DNA of 64,000 nt from Bagarius yarrelli (taxonomy: Eukaryota; Chordata; Actinopteri; Siluriformes; Sisoridae): assembly GCA_005784505.1 (NCBI GenBank), contig VCAZ01000005.1, positions 4,778,001-4,842,000 on the forward strand. The letters run 5' to 3'. Under the pieces are notes generated by a model that had not been told where the DNA came from, made no database searches, and was given only the letters and a program-made list of their open reading frames with translations. The position numbers and the translations under genes are program-made. Below, in pieces: positions 25,491-38,496 of this stretch. Every line of letters starts with the position of its first letter. Position 1 is the first letter of the stretch.

Positions 25491-25499
25491 TGTACATAT

Positions 25500-27460
25500 A
25501 CAATTAAAGTTGTAATTAAGCATTTTTCTGTAGATTGCTGCGTAAATGAAGGGACAATTAACATTTTGCGAAGTGCCCTCAAAAAATTTACACTTAATAT
25601 TGACTGATTGGATTGATTTTTAAAAAACTGATACTGATATTGATTGACCGATATGCAGAACCAATATTTATTAATTCATTTTTTTCTTCATCTTTGCTAT
25701 GTCGTGTCACTCGCTCTAATCTACCGGTTTTCCAGCTTTGCTTTTATAGGCAGATTTGACATTTAACTGTTTATCCTGCATTTATAAATAACAAGCAGTA
25801 CTGATTTGCTATATAAATCACCTGCAATTTTGAATATCTTTGGGTAAACTGATATATGCTGATATATATATGACATGATGATATGCTTTTTTAAGTAATG
25901 ATCCTTATCCTCCATGCATTCAGTACAGAGCCCAGATTTAGTGTCAACAGGAAAATGGCAAGTTTGTTCCATGTTCTTAGATGCATAAAAATCTATTTCC
26001 TTTCGCAGCCTGTGATTGCTAAAAGCTATGATGCTCTGTCACACTGACAGTGTGAAATTGAGGTGTTTCCCCCCCCCCCGACTGTCTCTTAGAAGTCTGT
26101 GTGTGTGCGCGTGTCTGCGCATGCATGTGTGAATGTGTATGTTCACATATATTTGTGCTTTGGCATGCTATCATATACTGCTTGTTCAGTGTCATTTAGT
26201 TAAATTAGTTTTGCCAAACAGCAAATGTTGCTCTAAATGAATCCAATTTCTGCAGAAAGTCAAACACAAACAGCTCAATAATTCGATTTTTCTGACCATT
26301 AAAATGCTTTTGTTTTTTTTCTGTGGGGGCTTCAACCGTTCAACCTTATAGAAGCACTGTCGCTTCAGATAAAGGAGGATTTACATTTTTGTACTCCTTT
26401 TCTAGACTAGAAGTATGATTATTGTTTAACTCTAATAAACATCATGGCATGCTTTTTTACTCAGATCATAAAAAGTTCGTCAGGAAGCCCCTTCACATCC
26501 TGGTTCAATGCAGAAAACAGCACAAAAACATTTTACCACAGCTAAAACCACAAATTAAAAAAGCCTTGTTGCTTTAAAATCTGTAGGTTCAGCAAGCATC
26601 TGTGCAAATAACTGTATCCAAATCTACAAATCCTGAGCCCACACAGACATATTCAGGAAGAAGTAACACATTAATTAATTTCCTGTTTCTAAAAAGTTTA
26701 ACAAAACAGGTTTAAAAGGTCCCAAACAAAATTAAACTAACAATGGAGTTTGAGGCTTCGGACACCAAATATGTGCATTTATTATCCAGAAAGTCCTACA
26801 TTATTGCTAATTACACAGCAAGGTAGAAATCACTTCTCGAAGACTGGAGATTACAGCTGATTAACAGGCTTTTAGAGATCTGTTATCTGGTCAAATGGAA
26901 AAAAAATACTAGGACTACAAATGGAGACTTTGACTCCAAAAGAACACTATCCAAACTGAGATGGAGCATCACAATGTAGAGCAAGTAAAATCTGGTGTTT
27001 TATATGGGAGGGGTTATATGTGTATATACACACTGTATATATTCCAGTCTATTTGGTCATGTTGTAATTGTAAACCCATGCGTGCGTGTGTGTGTGTGTG
27101 TGTGTGATTTATGTATACATTAACTTAAGAAGGGTCAGTGGAATTGCTGCGTTTTGTTTTTTTTTTTCTCTTTCCCTGCCTAGATTCGTTTATCCGGCTG
27201 AATATTTTCCTGAACACTCGGGTCAATAGGTAAAAAACTAAAGAAAGAGGAAGTGAACGCAGTCATAAAGAGAACAAGACAGAGAGCGCTGACAGCCTAA
27301 CTGTGGCTTATGGCTTCTGTAATCATTGCTCTGTAATATTTTAGAGACCTCCAGGGCAAGTTCCTCAATCTGTCCCTCTGCCTTAGCTCCTGTGTTTATC
27401 TCTCTCTCTCTGAACTCTATTATCTCTCTGTCTGTGTGTCTCTCAACTGTCCAGCGGCAG
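25500..27460. other. no gene seen; possible untranslated exon and a TG repeat
   Basis: 25610-25680 resembles a dispersed repeat (gatactgatattgattgacc). A (TG)n run is at 27083-27107. The candidate exon 27184-27229 is listed separately. Otherwise unrecognised. Confidence 0.4.
27184..27229 (+). other. candidate 46-nt untranslated exon (speculative)
   Basis: A strong polypyrimidine tract and acceptor (tttttctctttccctgcctag) precede 46 nt that end at a gtaaaa donor. There is no ORF evidence. It lies 18 kb upstream of the first coding exon of apba2 on the same strand, so it could be a 5'UTR exon. Pure splice-signal inference. Confidence 0.2.
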
Positions 27461-27535
27461 CTCAGTTGTTATGGGAATTGAACCCACAATCTTCTCATCA
27501 TTGTTTCAACACCCTAACCACCGAGCCTCCACTCT
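27450..27535 (-). repeat. SINE head fragment
   Basis: Minus-strand tRNA-like head: a B-box-like gggaattgaacccacaatct and the end caccctaaccaccgagcc. Confidence 0.5.
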
Positions 27536-27539
27536 CGCT

Positions 27540-28440
27540 CCTGTTTTATATGCTTCTTTCCTAATTTCCATCTCGTGTACTCGTTTCCTTTTAGTTTACT
27601 TGTTTCCTTCCAGTTTGTTTCAGTGTGTTTTGTCCCTCTTTCGTGCACTTTCATACACTTTTTCATCAAACTGGGGTATCTTTGCTTTTCTTTTCTAGCT
27701 CTGTCTCTCTCTCTTTAGAACACACATACAGACATGGGCACGTCTTGTTTTTCTGTGAACCGTCTCTGCTATTTCTCCAGAGGCACAAAGACCTAAATTG
27801 TCAGTAGCGCTGTTAGTCCAATCGTTGCTGTTTATGATGTCAAACCTCTGCTGTACAATCCCACTTCTATATATAACCTCTGCTGCCCTTCAGGCCTACA
27901 TTATTGCAAATACATATTGTTACCTTCCTGCTGCTGTTTTATAGGAATAATCACTGCAGATGCACTGTCATGCTACACTTTACTGGTGTATGTGACTGTA
28001 ACACACTCTGTTCTCCTTTCTAATGCATCAACACACTAAAAGCTCGAAAAGACTACCTGTGTATACTGTGGGTGGACTCTTAAATACGAGATGATGATGT
28101 AATCTTTTTTCTTATCCAGCATAATTCTAAGCATTTAAATCTTCAGTGGCTGATTTTGTTTTGTCTTGAAATAGTCAGGACATGTTGGTCCTCAATCCGT
28201 TAGCAAACACACTTAAGCCAGTGTCAACAGTCTGCTGGGGGAACATACATCATCTGTTCAGTGGTTTGAAATTCATGGGTAGACAGAAGAGTAGTAAGAC
28301 TACAGGGGAAAAATGGATACAGTAAGTAAAACTCAATTTATTTATGATGATTTTTTTTTAGTACTGGACAGCTTTTTTTTCCCAACATATATTTGATCTT
28401 AATATGATTTGAATCTCAACTAACATTTCTGATATTTGAA
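27540..28440. other. no gene seen
   Basis: Unrecognised AT-rich sequence. Confidence 0.5.
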
Positions 28441-28562
28441 AGATGCCCTTATCCTACTGAGTGGTTAAGGGCCTTGGTCAGGGGCCCAGCACTGGCAGCT
28501 GGGTGGTGCTAGAAAAATCACCAGGCCAACACCTCATCCACTGAATTATCAGCAGCCAACTT
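28440..28562 (-). repeat. SINE-like dispersed repeat
   Basis: Shares gcccttatcc, then gtggttaagggccttggtca and ggggcccagcactggcagct, with the copies at 37078 and 45085; the end reads caacacctcatccactgaat. Confidence 0.6.
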
Positions 28563-29312
28563 CAGCTTGCAGTATAAAAAAAAAAAAGAAGAAAATTAGT
28601 TTTGCACTGTGGAGCAGATGAGAAAAATTTGCACAGTCTTTGATCAGAAGAAAATCCACTCGACCACCGTGTGCCTTTCCAGCAGATTCAGAAATGAAGC
28701 ACATGCCGAGAATAAAGAAGCAGCAGGTAGTGTCGCTGCCTCACACTTCTAGGGCGTGCGCAGAGTTGGACATGTTTAGACAGTCCTCCTATGTCTGTGT
28801 TAGTTTCTCCTAGTTGATGGGCTACTCTGAAACACTCACACAAATGTACTGTGTGTGTGTGTGTGTCCAGACATTATTAAATATCCAGGTTGATCAGTTA
28901 GGTCCTTGAGTGGACATTTTTTGCCCCCTACTAAAAGTACAAAACATGCACCTTTAAAGGGGAAAGGGATAACGGTTAGAAAAGAAAAGAAAAGATGAGT
29001 CATGTGTGACGTGTGGATATTATTCAGTTGTACACATTGTAAATAATTAGCATCAGTGTGGATCAGAAAGTTTACCCACAATGCACTCTGTCCCGCGGGA
29101 GACGCTAAGAGACTGAGAGTTACCTTAATTGTAAACACAAATATATACAAAATTCAGGATTTTTGTAAGTGTGAGGAACAGCAAGGACTGGAACCAAATG
29201 GTTGCAGCAATCTGTTAGAAACAGCATAATTCCATTTTATTCTGTATAGTATACGAGTTGTACGTCCGAGTCTTTAGTATGCGAAAAAGCGCATAGTGAC
29301 TTGGGTATCCAA

Positions 29313-29432
29313 ACCTTTTTACTTTTTGTGTGTGTGTGTATGTTATTACTTTTTGTGTGGTGTGTGGTATGTATGTATGTGTATATATATATTTACATAT
29401 ATAATATACACACACACAAAAAGTAAAAAGGT
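29313..29432. repeat. perfect 25-bp inverted repeat around AT/GT-rich spacer
   Basis: Arm 29313-29337 (acctttttacttttt then GT units) is exactly complementary to arm 29408-29432 (AC units then aaaaagtaaaaaggt). The 70-nt spacer is GT and AT rich. Confidence 0.9.
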
Positions 29433-29449
29433 ATATGAAGTTAGGTGGC

Positions 29450-29512
29450 GACAGATGGTTCGCTGTGGCGACCCCTAAAAGGGAACAGCTGAAAGGAAAA
29501 GAAAAAGATGTG
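29450..29512 (+). repeat. common teleost 3'-tail repeat
   Basis: gttcgctgtggcgaccccta followed by aagggaacagctgaaaggaa is a tail motif that I recognise from many fish dispersed repeats. Confidence 0.5.
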
Positions 29513-29519
29513 TATATGA

Positions 29520-31735
29520 ATGTCCTACATTTCTGCCACAATACCACAGTTACAGTTGGTGTTACTAGAGTAAATTCATTGTAAATACCGGTAATATGCG
29601 GATTGAGAAATGTTTTAACAGAAACAATGTTGCGCGATGTTTCCATGTTGTTTAGAACGTGACATTGTGGTTTGTATCCTATTGAAGACCTTAACTGCAA
29701 ACTCATACACTTCTTACCGAATTTCACAGCACTGTTAATGGTCACGTGATCGAGATCAGTCAGTGTGAAAACACATTTGTTCTGAGTTTGTCTATAATTG
29801 TCTGTGTTCAAACGAGTTCCGCTGTTCCGCTTTTGCCGTCTTCAGGGATTCTTGTGCGCTAAACAAATGACAGGGCATATGAATTATTAAATTGTTGTCA
29901 CTCACGTGTTACTGCTACAGCTGGGCTTAAATTCACTGCTGTCACTTGTGTTGACATTGGGAAACTGCATGGTTTGTAAATTATGCTCGGCAGCCCAGAT
30001 ATTATACATTTCAGTAGACAAACTGCGGGCTGTTTAAAATTCATCCGTTTTTGAGTGTGGACACCCCATACGTACATACTCGAGTCGTTGCACCTGAAAT
30101 CACATACAGCTCAGTCACTCCAATCTAACATGGGTAATAAATTGATAAATTGGCAGAATTGATGTAAAAATTTGCTTCCTCAGTTAAATATACTCTCGGC
30201 CGCTCTCTGTGCTTGGCGTTAATTGTCTTTGTCATCGTTTCTCTTAAAGAAATTAGGTGTTACTTTTCTACCTACTAACTATTTCTACCCATTTCTTATT
30301 CTTCAGTTTCAGCTCCTCTCCTCTCTTACCTGCTTGCTATCTCAGTCTTTTCGGCCTGACTAATTTCTTACTCTTATCTTTACTATACTATACTATATCT
30401 CGTGGTCTTGCCGCCACAGCCGAGTGGATATGATGTTGTGTGTATGTTGGGGTGGAGTGGTTGTGTTTGTTGACAGAAAGAGAACAGTATTTTTTTTTTA
30501 TTTGTGTTATCAGGGGCTGAGCTTCTGTTAGGCAATCTCTTTCAGTCACCACATTAAAGGCAAAGTAAAGAGGCACTAAATATCTCTCCCTGCTTTGGTC
30601 CCTTCTTCTCTCATCTTTTTAGGTCATCTGTGGTTTGCTTGTTTTGCTGCAAGTGTGTGGTACTGATAAAAAAGGCCTGGCGAGACACACAGCAGGTGTT
30701 AGATTATACAGGCTGCAAATTTTCTCTCCCAAAAACTGTACATTTTCCTTACATGGTCACGTGGGGAAAGAGTAAATGGCTCTTTTTCTTACGCGTGTGT
30801 GTTTGTGTGTTGGGATGTACGAGCCTGATTATTTTTATTTTTATTTTTTAGAAGAAAAAAGATTAGAAATGATCTGACAGAAAATAAGTAATACAAGATG
30901 TCATTCTTTCTTACTTTGTTTTTACTTTTCTTTATTTCCCTTTTTCTTCCTCAGTGTTTCTTGCTTTGTTTGTTTGATTTCTTTCTTTTTTCATTCTTTT
31001 TCCTTTTTTTTTGTTTTTGTTTGTTTCATTTATTTTTCTTTCTTTCTTTCTTTCTTTCTTCTGTTTGTTTGATTTCTTTCTTTCTTTCTCACTTTGTTTG
31101 ATTTTCTTTTTTTCATTCTTTTCTTTTTTCTCTTCCATTGTTTCTCATTTTTTTCTCATTCTTTCTTAAAAAAAATCTAATTGTCAAAACAACCAAAAAC
31201 ATAGGAGTGTGTGGGCTGCCAGACAGACCAGTGTGTTTGTTGGTCTGTGCACTTTTAAAGTGTGTGATTTGTAAATGAGCTTTAATTAACTTGTTTTAAA
31301 TTGGTGTCTCAAATTCTGCACCGTGTTGTTCCCTGAAAACTCCCACTTTTGTGTTTAGTGACTAAATAATGTTGTTTTTTTTAATTTTTGGCTTCATGGG
31401 ATGTAAGTCATTCCTTTGGTTGTTTTCCCCTATAATAATATCACAGCCTTTATCTCTGTATCCGTTCAATAGAAGTGGCTGAATTATTTGAATGATTACC
31501 TTGATTACATAATTACTAATAATAAACCTACATTAAACTGAAATTCGCAACATTTATTGCATTCTGTTACCATTGACTTTACTAACGCTTTAAAAAACAG
31601 CATCAGCCACCACGACATCTGCCAAAGACATAAACTAGTAAAGAATAATAACGTGATTTAAAAAAAAAAAAAAAAAGGACAGCTATGATTTTTGTCTGTC
31701 TTTAATAGAAATGATTCAGCCAACGCATTGACTCA
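29520..31735. other. no gene seen; long pyrimidine tract inside
   Basis: 29520-30890 holds nothing recognised. 30897-31165 is listed as a tract. 31170-31735 is unrecognised. Confidence 0.5.
30897..31165 (+). repeat. T-rich pyrimidine tract with (CTTT)n
   Basis: Mostly t and c, with a pure (ctttctttctttctttcttt) core at about 31038-31060. Gives meaningless lysine/glutamate- or phenylalanine-rich readings. Confidence 0.9.
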
Positions 31736-31739
31736 TTGG

Positions 31740-31985
31740 GGGTAGTGGTGGCTTAAATAGTTGGAAGCCCAGGAACACCTTGGTTTAAGCCCCACCACCA
31801 CCCGTCTGTCACTGTTGGGTCTCTGAGCAAGACCCTTAACCCCTCCTGCTCCAGTGGCGCTGTATCATAGCTGACCCTGCTACCCTGACCCCCAACTTTC
31901 TAAGATGCCAACTTGGGATTTAAGAAGAAACACAATTTACTGTGCTGTAAAGTATATGTGACCAATAAAGACATTACATAACATT
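31740..31985 (+). repeat. full tRNA-derived SINE
   Basis: Head gtagtggtggcttaaatagt, body ctgttgggtctctgagcaag and acccttaacccctcctgctc, block cagtggcgctgtatcatagc, tail gtgaccaataaagacatta. Reverse-orientation relative at 16640. Confidence 0.75.
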
Positions 31986-31989
31986 TACA

Positions 31990-34900
31990 TTAATGGGCTC
32001 ATATATAATCAGCTACTTGTTGCTGTGCAGTACTAACTTTTAATATTAACAACAATACTTGTGTATTACTGAAAAAGCTCTTTAATTAAACATGCAGTTG
32101 TATGAGGTTAGCGATCAAATGACTTTTTTTTTTTTGCTACTGCGATTTTGTTGACTGCATGTACCACTATAACTGTTTTAGATTTATAAAGGTCTCTTAT
32201 TTGTGTGTGAATGCGTTCCTGTACGTTCAGAGCGGCCATACAACCGCACATCCTGATGCACATGAGTGCAGCCGTAACTGTAATCATCCTAATAGCTGCT
32301 TGATAATGGAGCTCTAATGACCCACGTGTAAAGAGTATTTCCAGATGGCTCGACACCACCAGTCCCACTGTGTGTGTGTGTGAGTGCTCATGCGTGTCTG
32401 TGTGTTACTGCATCTTCTCTGGGGCGATTTCACTCCTAAACTCGTAAAATTTAATGCAGGGCATCAGGACATTAAGAGATAATCGGATAGATTGTAGTGT
32501 AGTGTCAACATGTTGGTCGAATGTTTGAACATTTTTCGCTGACGGTAACACTGACCTGACAGTGTGTGTGGCTCTGTGAAAATACAAAATAATTCAATCG
32601 ACTACATCATGAACTGTTTTAGTAATTTTCTTTGCTCTCTGCTTCTTCTCTTTTCAACATCAGTACTACTTCATCTCACAATATTGCCATCTTTTGCATT
32701 CTCTTCCCCATCCTATTTCACAGTTTCACTCTCAGTACCTTCTCAGCCTGGTCCCTGTCCTTTTATTTAGGTTTGGTTAATTCCACTTTATGCTTTGAGT
32801 GTACTGGTGTGGTTTTCCTTTATGGTTTGCTTATTGCATATAAATGATCTCATAAAAAGCTTTTAACATTCAGGCTTCCCAGTCTTGCAGCCTACTTCTC
32901 AATATCTTACTGCGCTGCCTCTTCCTGTCTGTCTGTCTCTTTGTCCATCTGTCTCACTTGATCGCTACGCTCTGCCTCACTTCCTGTGTGTGCATAGCTC
33001 TCCGTCTCTCACTGTGTTTTTTTTTTTTTTTTACAGTATTTACCGCTCACTAAGATAGTCAGAACACAGATTAAATGGTATTTAGGCAGAAAGAAAGAAG
33101 ACGTGACAGACAATATTCTCACGGTAAGCTTATCAAACTTGACGAGTGCCGAAGCTAAGTCTCGGGTTCTGTCGTTAGCATGTTAGCATTGGCCACTAAT
33201 TCAAAACCAGGAAATAAAAGAACATATTTTTCACAGTTCTTGGAAGCATGAAATATGTAGCATTTTTTTGTACTTAGTTGCACAAAGTTGGGAGATATAA
33301 TTTCATGTTTATACTGTATGTAAGCTTGCAAAAAACTAAATTCTGTTTAGTAAACTTGAGCGCAAAGAGCAGCAGGGGCCGGTCTGTGTGCGGTCGCTTT
33401 AAGGAACAAACACTACAGGGCCAACTAAGAGTGCTGCTACTCCCTGCATTGTGTGGAAGTAGGACATGAAAGCGGCTGTAGAATCTTAAGACCGGGTCCC
33501 TCTGTTCATATTGAGGGAGACAAATTAGACGAGTTTGACGCTGAAACCACTGCTGCAGACTGCCACCAAAAAGTTGATCAGTGATTTTTGTCATTAAAAA
33601 TCACACTAAGGTTCAACTGGGTAGCTGTTGCCCAAAGATACTCGCTAAAGATTGAGCAAGGGTTCAGGCGAAATGACAAAGAAAGGGTATATTATTCGAG
33701 GATATTAAAAACCTCAGGAAACTCACAGAACTGGCCGGCTCACAAGTAATTACATGATGGGAAAGAATAAGATGGTATAGACAAGATGTCATGACGGAGT
33801 GAAAATCACCATGCCAGTGAAATTCAATACAAAAATGGTATTGCTTTTCATTTGTGACACACTGAGGCACATTGAAATGCAAAACTACCGGTGCCTCGCT
33901 ATTACAGCTCTTGTTCCTTTTAATGAAACACACTCTGCAGGGGATGGCTTTTTCCACATTACATTTCTGTCACAAGTGACTGTGATGCACTTTTAAACAC
34001 AATACATGCTGCTGCTTTTCATTTTGTTGTGCAATTCTAATTAAGATAGAAAAGCAATCACAAGAAAGAACATAAAGCTGTAAGTTAATACAGCTATATA
34101 CTGTGTGTATGTGTGTGTATATGTATATATGAATGCATTAAATGCAGTAAGTCACTGGTGCTATAACTATGAGGCCCCCAGATGAGCCAATCGCAGCTGA
34201 CTGGCTGTATGTTAGGGGAGTGATTCATTGCATATATGTTTAATTTTGTACTGTCCCGTACTGACTGCGGTCCAGAGGAATTCTACAATGACAACTGCAT
34301 GCTGATCACTTTTAGACTTTTTTTTTTTTATCCCACGCTTAGATGAACAGTGTGGATCTGAACTGATCATGAATAGATCACACTCTACTAAAGTACTTCA
34401 TGTATTTGTCTATTAAAGGTCTAATTTTTCCAGCTGACTACATTTCATGACTTTAATTTGCTTTTTAATGACTCAGACACGCATGATAAAGCAGCTCTAT
34501 TAAAGGTGCTGTATTCCACCGCCTCGCAGTCGCTGATGCAACTAGATTCAGTATTCTACCCACCTCAGGGTTCATTTTACAGGTCAGATGATAATTGTAG
34601 ACACGTCTTAATAGTTATCTGCTGTTGCATCACCTGTGCAAAGTTCTGTTAGTTAAAAAAAAAAACATGACACAGATGACATTTAAATGTATTATTATAT
34701 AATTTTATAGGGATAAATGCATGAACACTAAAGCAAAAAATATCAACCACAATTTCTGTCACGTATTTACTGTAGCACAAATACATTTCTGAAAAGCTGA
34801 AGTAATCAAAAAGTAGTCTGGATAATAGACAATATTTTAATCATCTGGTGCCATAAATATTAAATGAACAACTATAAAGTGAACAACATGATAATTAATT

Positions 34901-35035
34901 AAGTAAAGCATGTTTGCCAAATTGTTCTGCTTTATTAAACTAAATGTCTGTTTTCTTGTATGTTTATTAAATTTTACCTATTAGATTTTATTATTGGCAG
35001 ATTAGAAGAAAATGCATAATTTAATCATTGTTGTA
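31990..35035. other. no gene seen
   Basis: AT-rich with short GT and T runs only (32371-32384, 33017-33032). Nothing recognised. Confidence 0.5.
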
Positions 35036-35044
35036 TAGACTCTG

Positions 35045-35110
35045 TCTTTGGCCCCGTGTGGTTAGCACTGTTGACTTCCAGTAAAAAGGTCTCAGGTTCA
35101 GAACCCCTAG
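35045..35110 (+). repeat. possible tRNA-like SINE head
   Basis: ccgtgtggttagcactgttg and a B-box-like ggtctcaggttcagaacccc, different from the main SINE family here. Confidence 0.35.
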
Positions 35111-35829
35111 CATGGATCTTTCTATGTGAAGTTTAGTTTACTTCTATAGTCTATAAACAGGTATGTGATTATAAGATAGATTTCATCAGATCCCTATGAC
35201 TCTAATTAGGAATAAGTGAGTATGATTGGATGGATGGATAGATGGGTGGATAGATGGATTGATAGTTTGATCAGAAAGGTTTTATTGCCAGGCTGGTCTG
35301 CAAATGTAATCAGAGCCATCATGTCCAACCATCCATCCATCTAAGTTTATACACAGAGGTAATAGTGGGTTTAGTGTTTATTGACTGCTGACTGGGATTT
35401 CTTCTTAGTGGAGTTGAGGAAGAACCAAACTATTAAATCCAACAGTCTGACGGAGGGAACATGATTCAAGAAGTATTTATCTGCTGAAAAAGAAGGGCAA
35501 AATTGTGATTGGTGAAGCTCCTGGGAATTGATTGTAGGATCTATAAACTGAGTAAAGGACTGAGTTATATCTCAGAAAGATATAACTGAGTTATATCTTA
35601 GAAAGATAAATAAAGATTTGCAGCTGGATCTTATCACTATAGTCATTCTTTTTACACAGGAGAATCTCCAAATCTATTTTCTTTTTCTTTTAAAAAACAG
35701 ACAACTTCATATATTTGTTATTTCCTTTAATAGTCAAGAGCGATTCCTCTTTGGAGACTCAAGCTGCTATGGAAACACTTCCTGCTTGACCACAGACTTA
35801 AAGCATGTTTAGAATTACACCAATCGGAA

Positions 35830-36110
35830 AGCGTAAGGGTCGACTTGCCCAACGCTGCAGGTTGGTTCAATGCAGGGCGCACCTGGTCCGGGTCCACCCT
35901 CCTACCAGTCATGAGAAGTGTCGCACAGAAATAGTGGCGCATACCAGTAGAGGCAGCTGATCTCCCCAGAGCATGTAATTGCAGAGGCCGGGGCTGGCCT
36001 GGTGCGACGATGTTGGGCCTTGCCATGCGCAGGGACAACCAGGGCATGGTGGGCATGTCTCTATTATGTCTCGGACATAGGGCAATGAACCCACAGTATG
36101 CGATATGTGC
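35830..36110. other. GC-rich island, unrecognised
   Basis: Clearly more GC-rich than its neighbours. It is open for about 100 codons on the minus strand from 36056 (MPTMPWLSLRMARPNIVAPG), with no family recognised. The base composition and an aataaa at 36366 suggest a retroelement fragment, but that is a guess. Confidence 0.3.
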
Positions 36111-36281
36111 CAGGTAAGGATTATAGTCTGCCGGCCTGGTAGGGGTCAGGAAATAAGCCTGTTTACCACAGTTGGATGCTTGCCTTTGTACTTCCTGGTT
36201 GATGATGTCACCCCACCCTTATTTTGCATGCTCGTGATGTTCCTCTTTCCAATTGGTGTGATTCCACACATGCATCAAGAC

Positions 36282-36313
36282 TCTATCTATCTATCTATCT
36301 ATCTATCTATTTA
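36282..36313 (+). repeat. (CTAT)n microsatellite
   Basis: About eight tetranucleotide units. Confidence 0.9.
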
Positions 36314-36889
36314 TTGCAGGTCACATTCTCATGTCACTGGTTCCTGCTGTGCTTTCAGAAACCTTAATAAACCTAAAATATGATGTCCTTATCTGTTCCT
36401 AAAAAAGCAATCCTCTTTTTATTTTAGCAGAGGCAGCTGTAAACAAGACACTCACCGGCAATTAGTAAAAATATCATCCTTAGTGTGGGCATAATAAAGA
36501 AATCAAGTTTTTATTATTTTATTAGTACCTTGTTCTTTCTTTAACAAGTAAAAAAAAAGTTGAGTTGTGGCAGTTGTAACAGTTGTTGGAAGGCCAGCAG
36601 CGATGATAACATTACGTGCTCTCGTCATTAGCTTGCAGCTGCCATGTAGCTCTAATGTTTTTTGAGAAGCTGGGAACTGGTCTTAGAGTCACAATGATCC
36701 AATCGGAGTCTGGCGGATTTCCAAACCATCTGCACATCTTCATGTTCACACAGACGTTTTGCAGGATTGCTCATGTTCATATTTCCCCAGGGTTCATTTT
36801 ATGAGCTGGTAATAACATAATCATCAACTTATGGCAACGTGAGCGTTATTTTTTTATTCTAGAAGTTTATCTTTATAACAGGACTGATC

Positions 36890-37660
36890 AGGTTGAGTCA
36901 AGTCAAGTCACTTTCATGAGGTGAAAACAAAAGCATAAATTCTTGTGGCAACATAAGACATAGTGTGCACCCTGGTGCATATAGTACAAGACACACAGTG
37001 CAAATAAACAATACACACACCACTCTATACAGATACATGAAATAGTGTCAGCCGCAGTACAGACTATGCTGTTCAAATAAATTACATTTACATTTGGACG
37101 CCCTTATCCAAAGCGAATTACAATATTCCTTGTTATACAACTGAGCAGTTTGGGTTAAGGGCCTTGCTCAGGGGCCCAGCAGTGGTGGCTTGGTGGGGCT
37201 GGAAAGTAAAAGTTGCCGGCTGTGTCGTCGGCAAGCTTAACAATGTTGTTTGAGCTGTGCATTTGCTACAACAGTCATGAGTCAGAAGAATGAACAGCAG
37301 TGGGCTGAGCACACCTGCCCCAGTGCTCAGTGTGTGTGGTGATGCTGGAGATCCTGTTTCCAATTCAATCTGACTGACCCAAGTCCAGATCCAGTTGAAA
37401 GGGGGTGTTTAGGCCCAGTAGACTCAGCTTCTCGATCAGCTGCTGAGGGATGACCGTGTTAAATGCTGAACTGAAATCTGAATAAACAGCATTTGTACAT
37501 ATGTGCCTTTATTGTCCAAATGTGTGCGGGCCAGATGGAGGGTTGGGTCAGTGGAGTCCGTGGAGTAGTTTGGAAAATACAGAAACTGTAACGGATCCAG
37601 TAAAGGTGGCATCAGGGTCTTGATGTGCATCATGACGAGCCTTTTGAAGCACTTCATTAA
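36890..37660 (-). mobile_element. L2/CR1-like LINE, RT middle, with a nested SINE
   Basis: On the minus strand 37660-37440 reads CFKRLVMMHIKTLMPPLLDP and LQFLYFPNYSTDSTDPTLHL, the RT fingers. 37360-37205 reads LSTGAGVLSPLLFILLTHDC and, after a frame change, a LADDTA catalytic box near 37225. A SINE-like copy interrupts at 37078-37200. 36890-37075 may be the LINE 3' end. Same family as 12445. Inactive. Confidence 0.8.
37078..37200 (-). repeat. SINE-like repeat nested in the L2 fragment
   Basis: gacgcccttatccaaagcga, ggttaagggccttgctcagg and ggcccagcagtggtggcttg, the same body seen at 28440, 45085 and 51772. Confidence 0.7.
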
Positions 37661-37669
37661 CCGTTAATA

Positions 37670-38190
37670 ACTAAACCTGGTTATTTCGTCTGGACTATAT
37701 TACTACAATTTGCCCAGTTGTGTCTTATAAACATTTCTTTTACCAAATTCTTTCTTCACACTCGTTGCTTGTGCATAAGCTACAAAAGACATAGAGCAGA
37801 GCCAGCAAAGGTTGAGCTGTCTGTAAAGACTTTGTTCTCTTTTAATTAGTTTTCAGAGTGTAACTTGTCTGCTGTTTTGTTTCCTGTTAAATAAGCGAGT
37901 TAGCCTGACCTTCAGCATTAGCATGTAGAAACTGTACAGTATTTTGCTGCCACTCAGCTTAGAGTTTAGCTTTGAGCTGCTTTTATAATTTCTTAATTGA
38001 ATGTACATACAAAGCCATAAAAGTGCTTCACTGTCTGAAATCCATGTTATACGTTGTGTGCATAAAGCAGGGGGGGTGCTGTTAAGCAGGTGTAAGTGCA
38101 GCTTTTTTTCCTAATCATGCAGGAGATCACCTCATGAGAGCACCTCATTTTATCTTTTTACACAGATAATTGTAGTGTTCAGTAGTCGAT
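37670..38190. other. no gene seen
   Basis: Nothing recognised. Confidence 0.5.
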
Positions 38191-38194
38191 GCAT

Positions 38195-38455
38195 ATATCC
38201 ACTGTATGTACCTGCTTATTCCTAATCGGGGTCACGTGGATCTGATAAAGCCTATCCCAACTGTCATTGGGTGAAAGGCAGGGGTACACCCTGGACAGGT
38301 CGCCAGTCCATCGCAGGGTCACATTTAGACAAACAACCACGCACTAACTCCTATGGGTCATTTAGAATCACCAATGAACCTTGGTCTGTGGAAGGAAACC
38401 GGAGTACAATGAAACCGAAGTGCCCAGGAAACGTGCAGGATTAGTCATAAAACCT
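38195..38455 (+). repeat. dispersed teleost repeat, copy 1 (LINE-tail type)
   Basis: cctgcttattcctaatcggg, aggggtacaccctggacagg, cgccagtccatcgcagggtc and ggaaggaaaccggagta-like blocks, matching 40072-40435 and, reversed, 47035-47245. Confidence 0.65.
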
Positions 38456-38496
38456 GTACAACTATTTTAATTGGACGCACACGAGTTGTACACACA

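Noticed and set aside
29215..29811. 198-codon minus-strand open frame
   Set aside because: Low-complexity, spanning an AT/GT hairpin region; composition (Thr, His, Tyr runs from GT/AT repeats) and no family features.
30898..31138. Phe-rich and Lys-rich frames
   Set aside because: Translations of a TTTC-rich pyrimidine tract.
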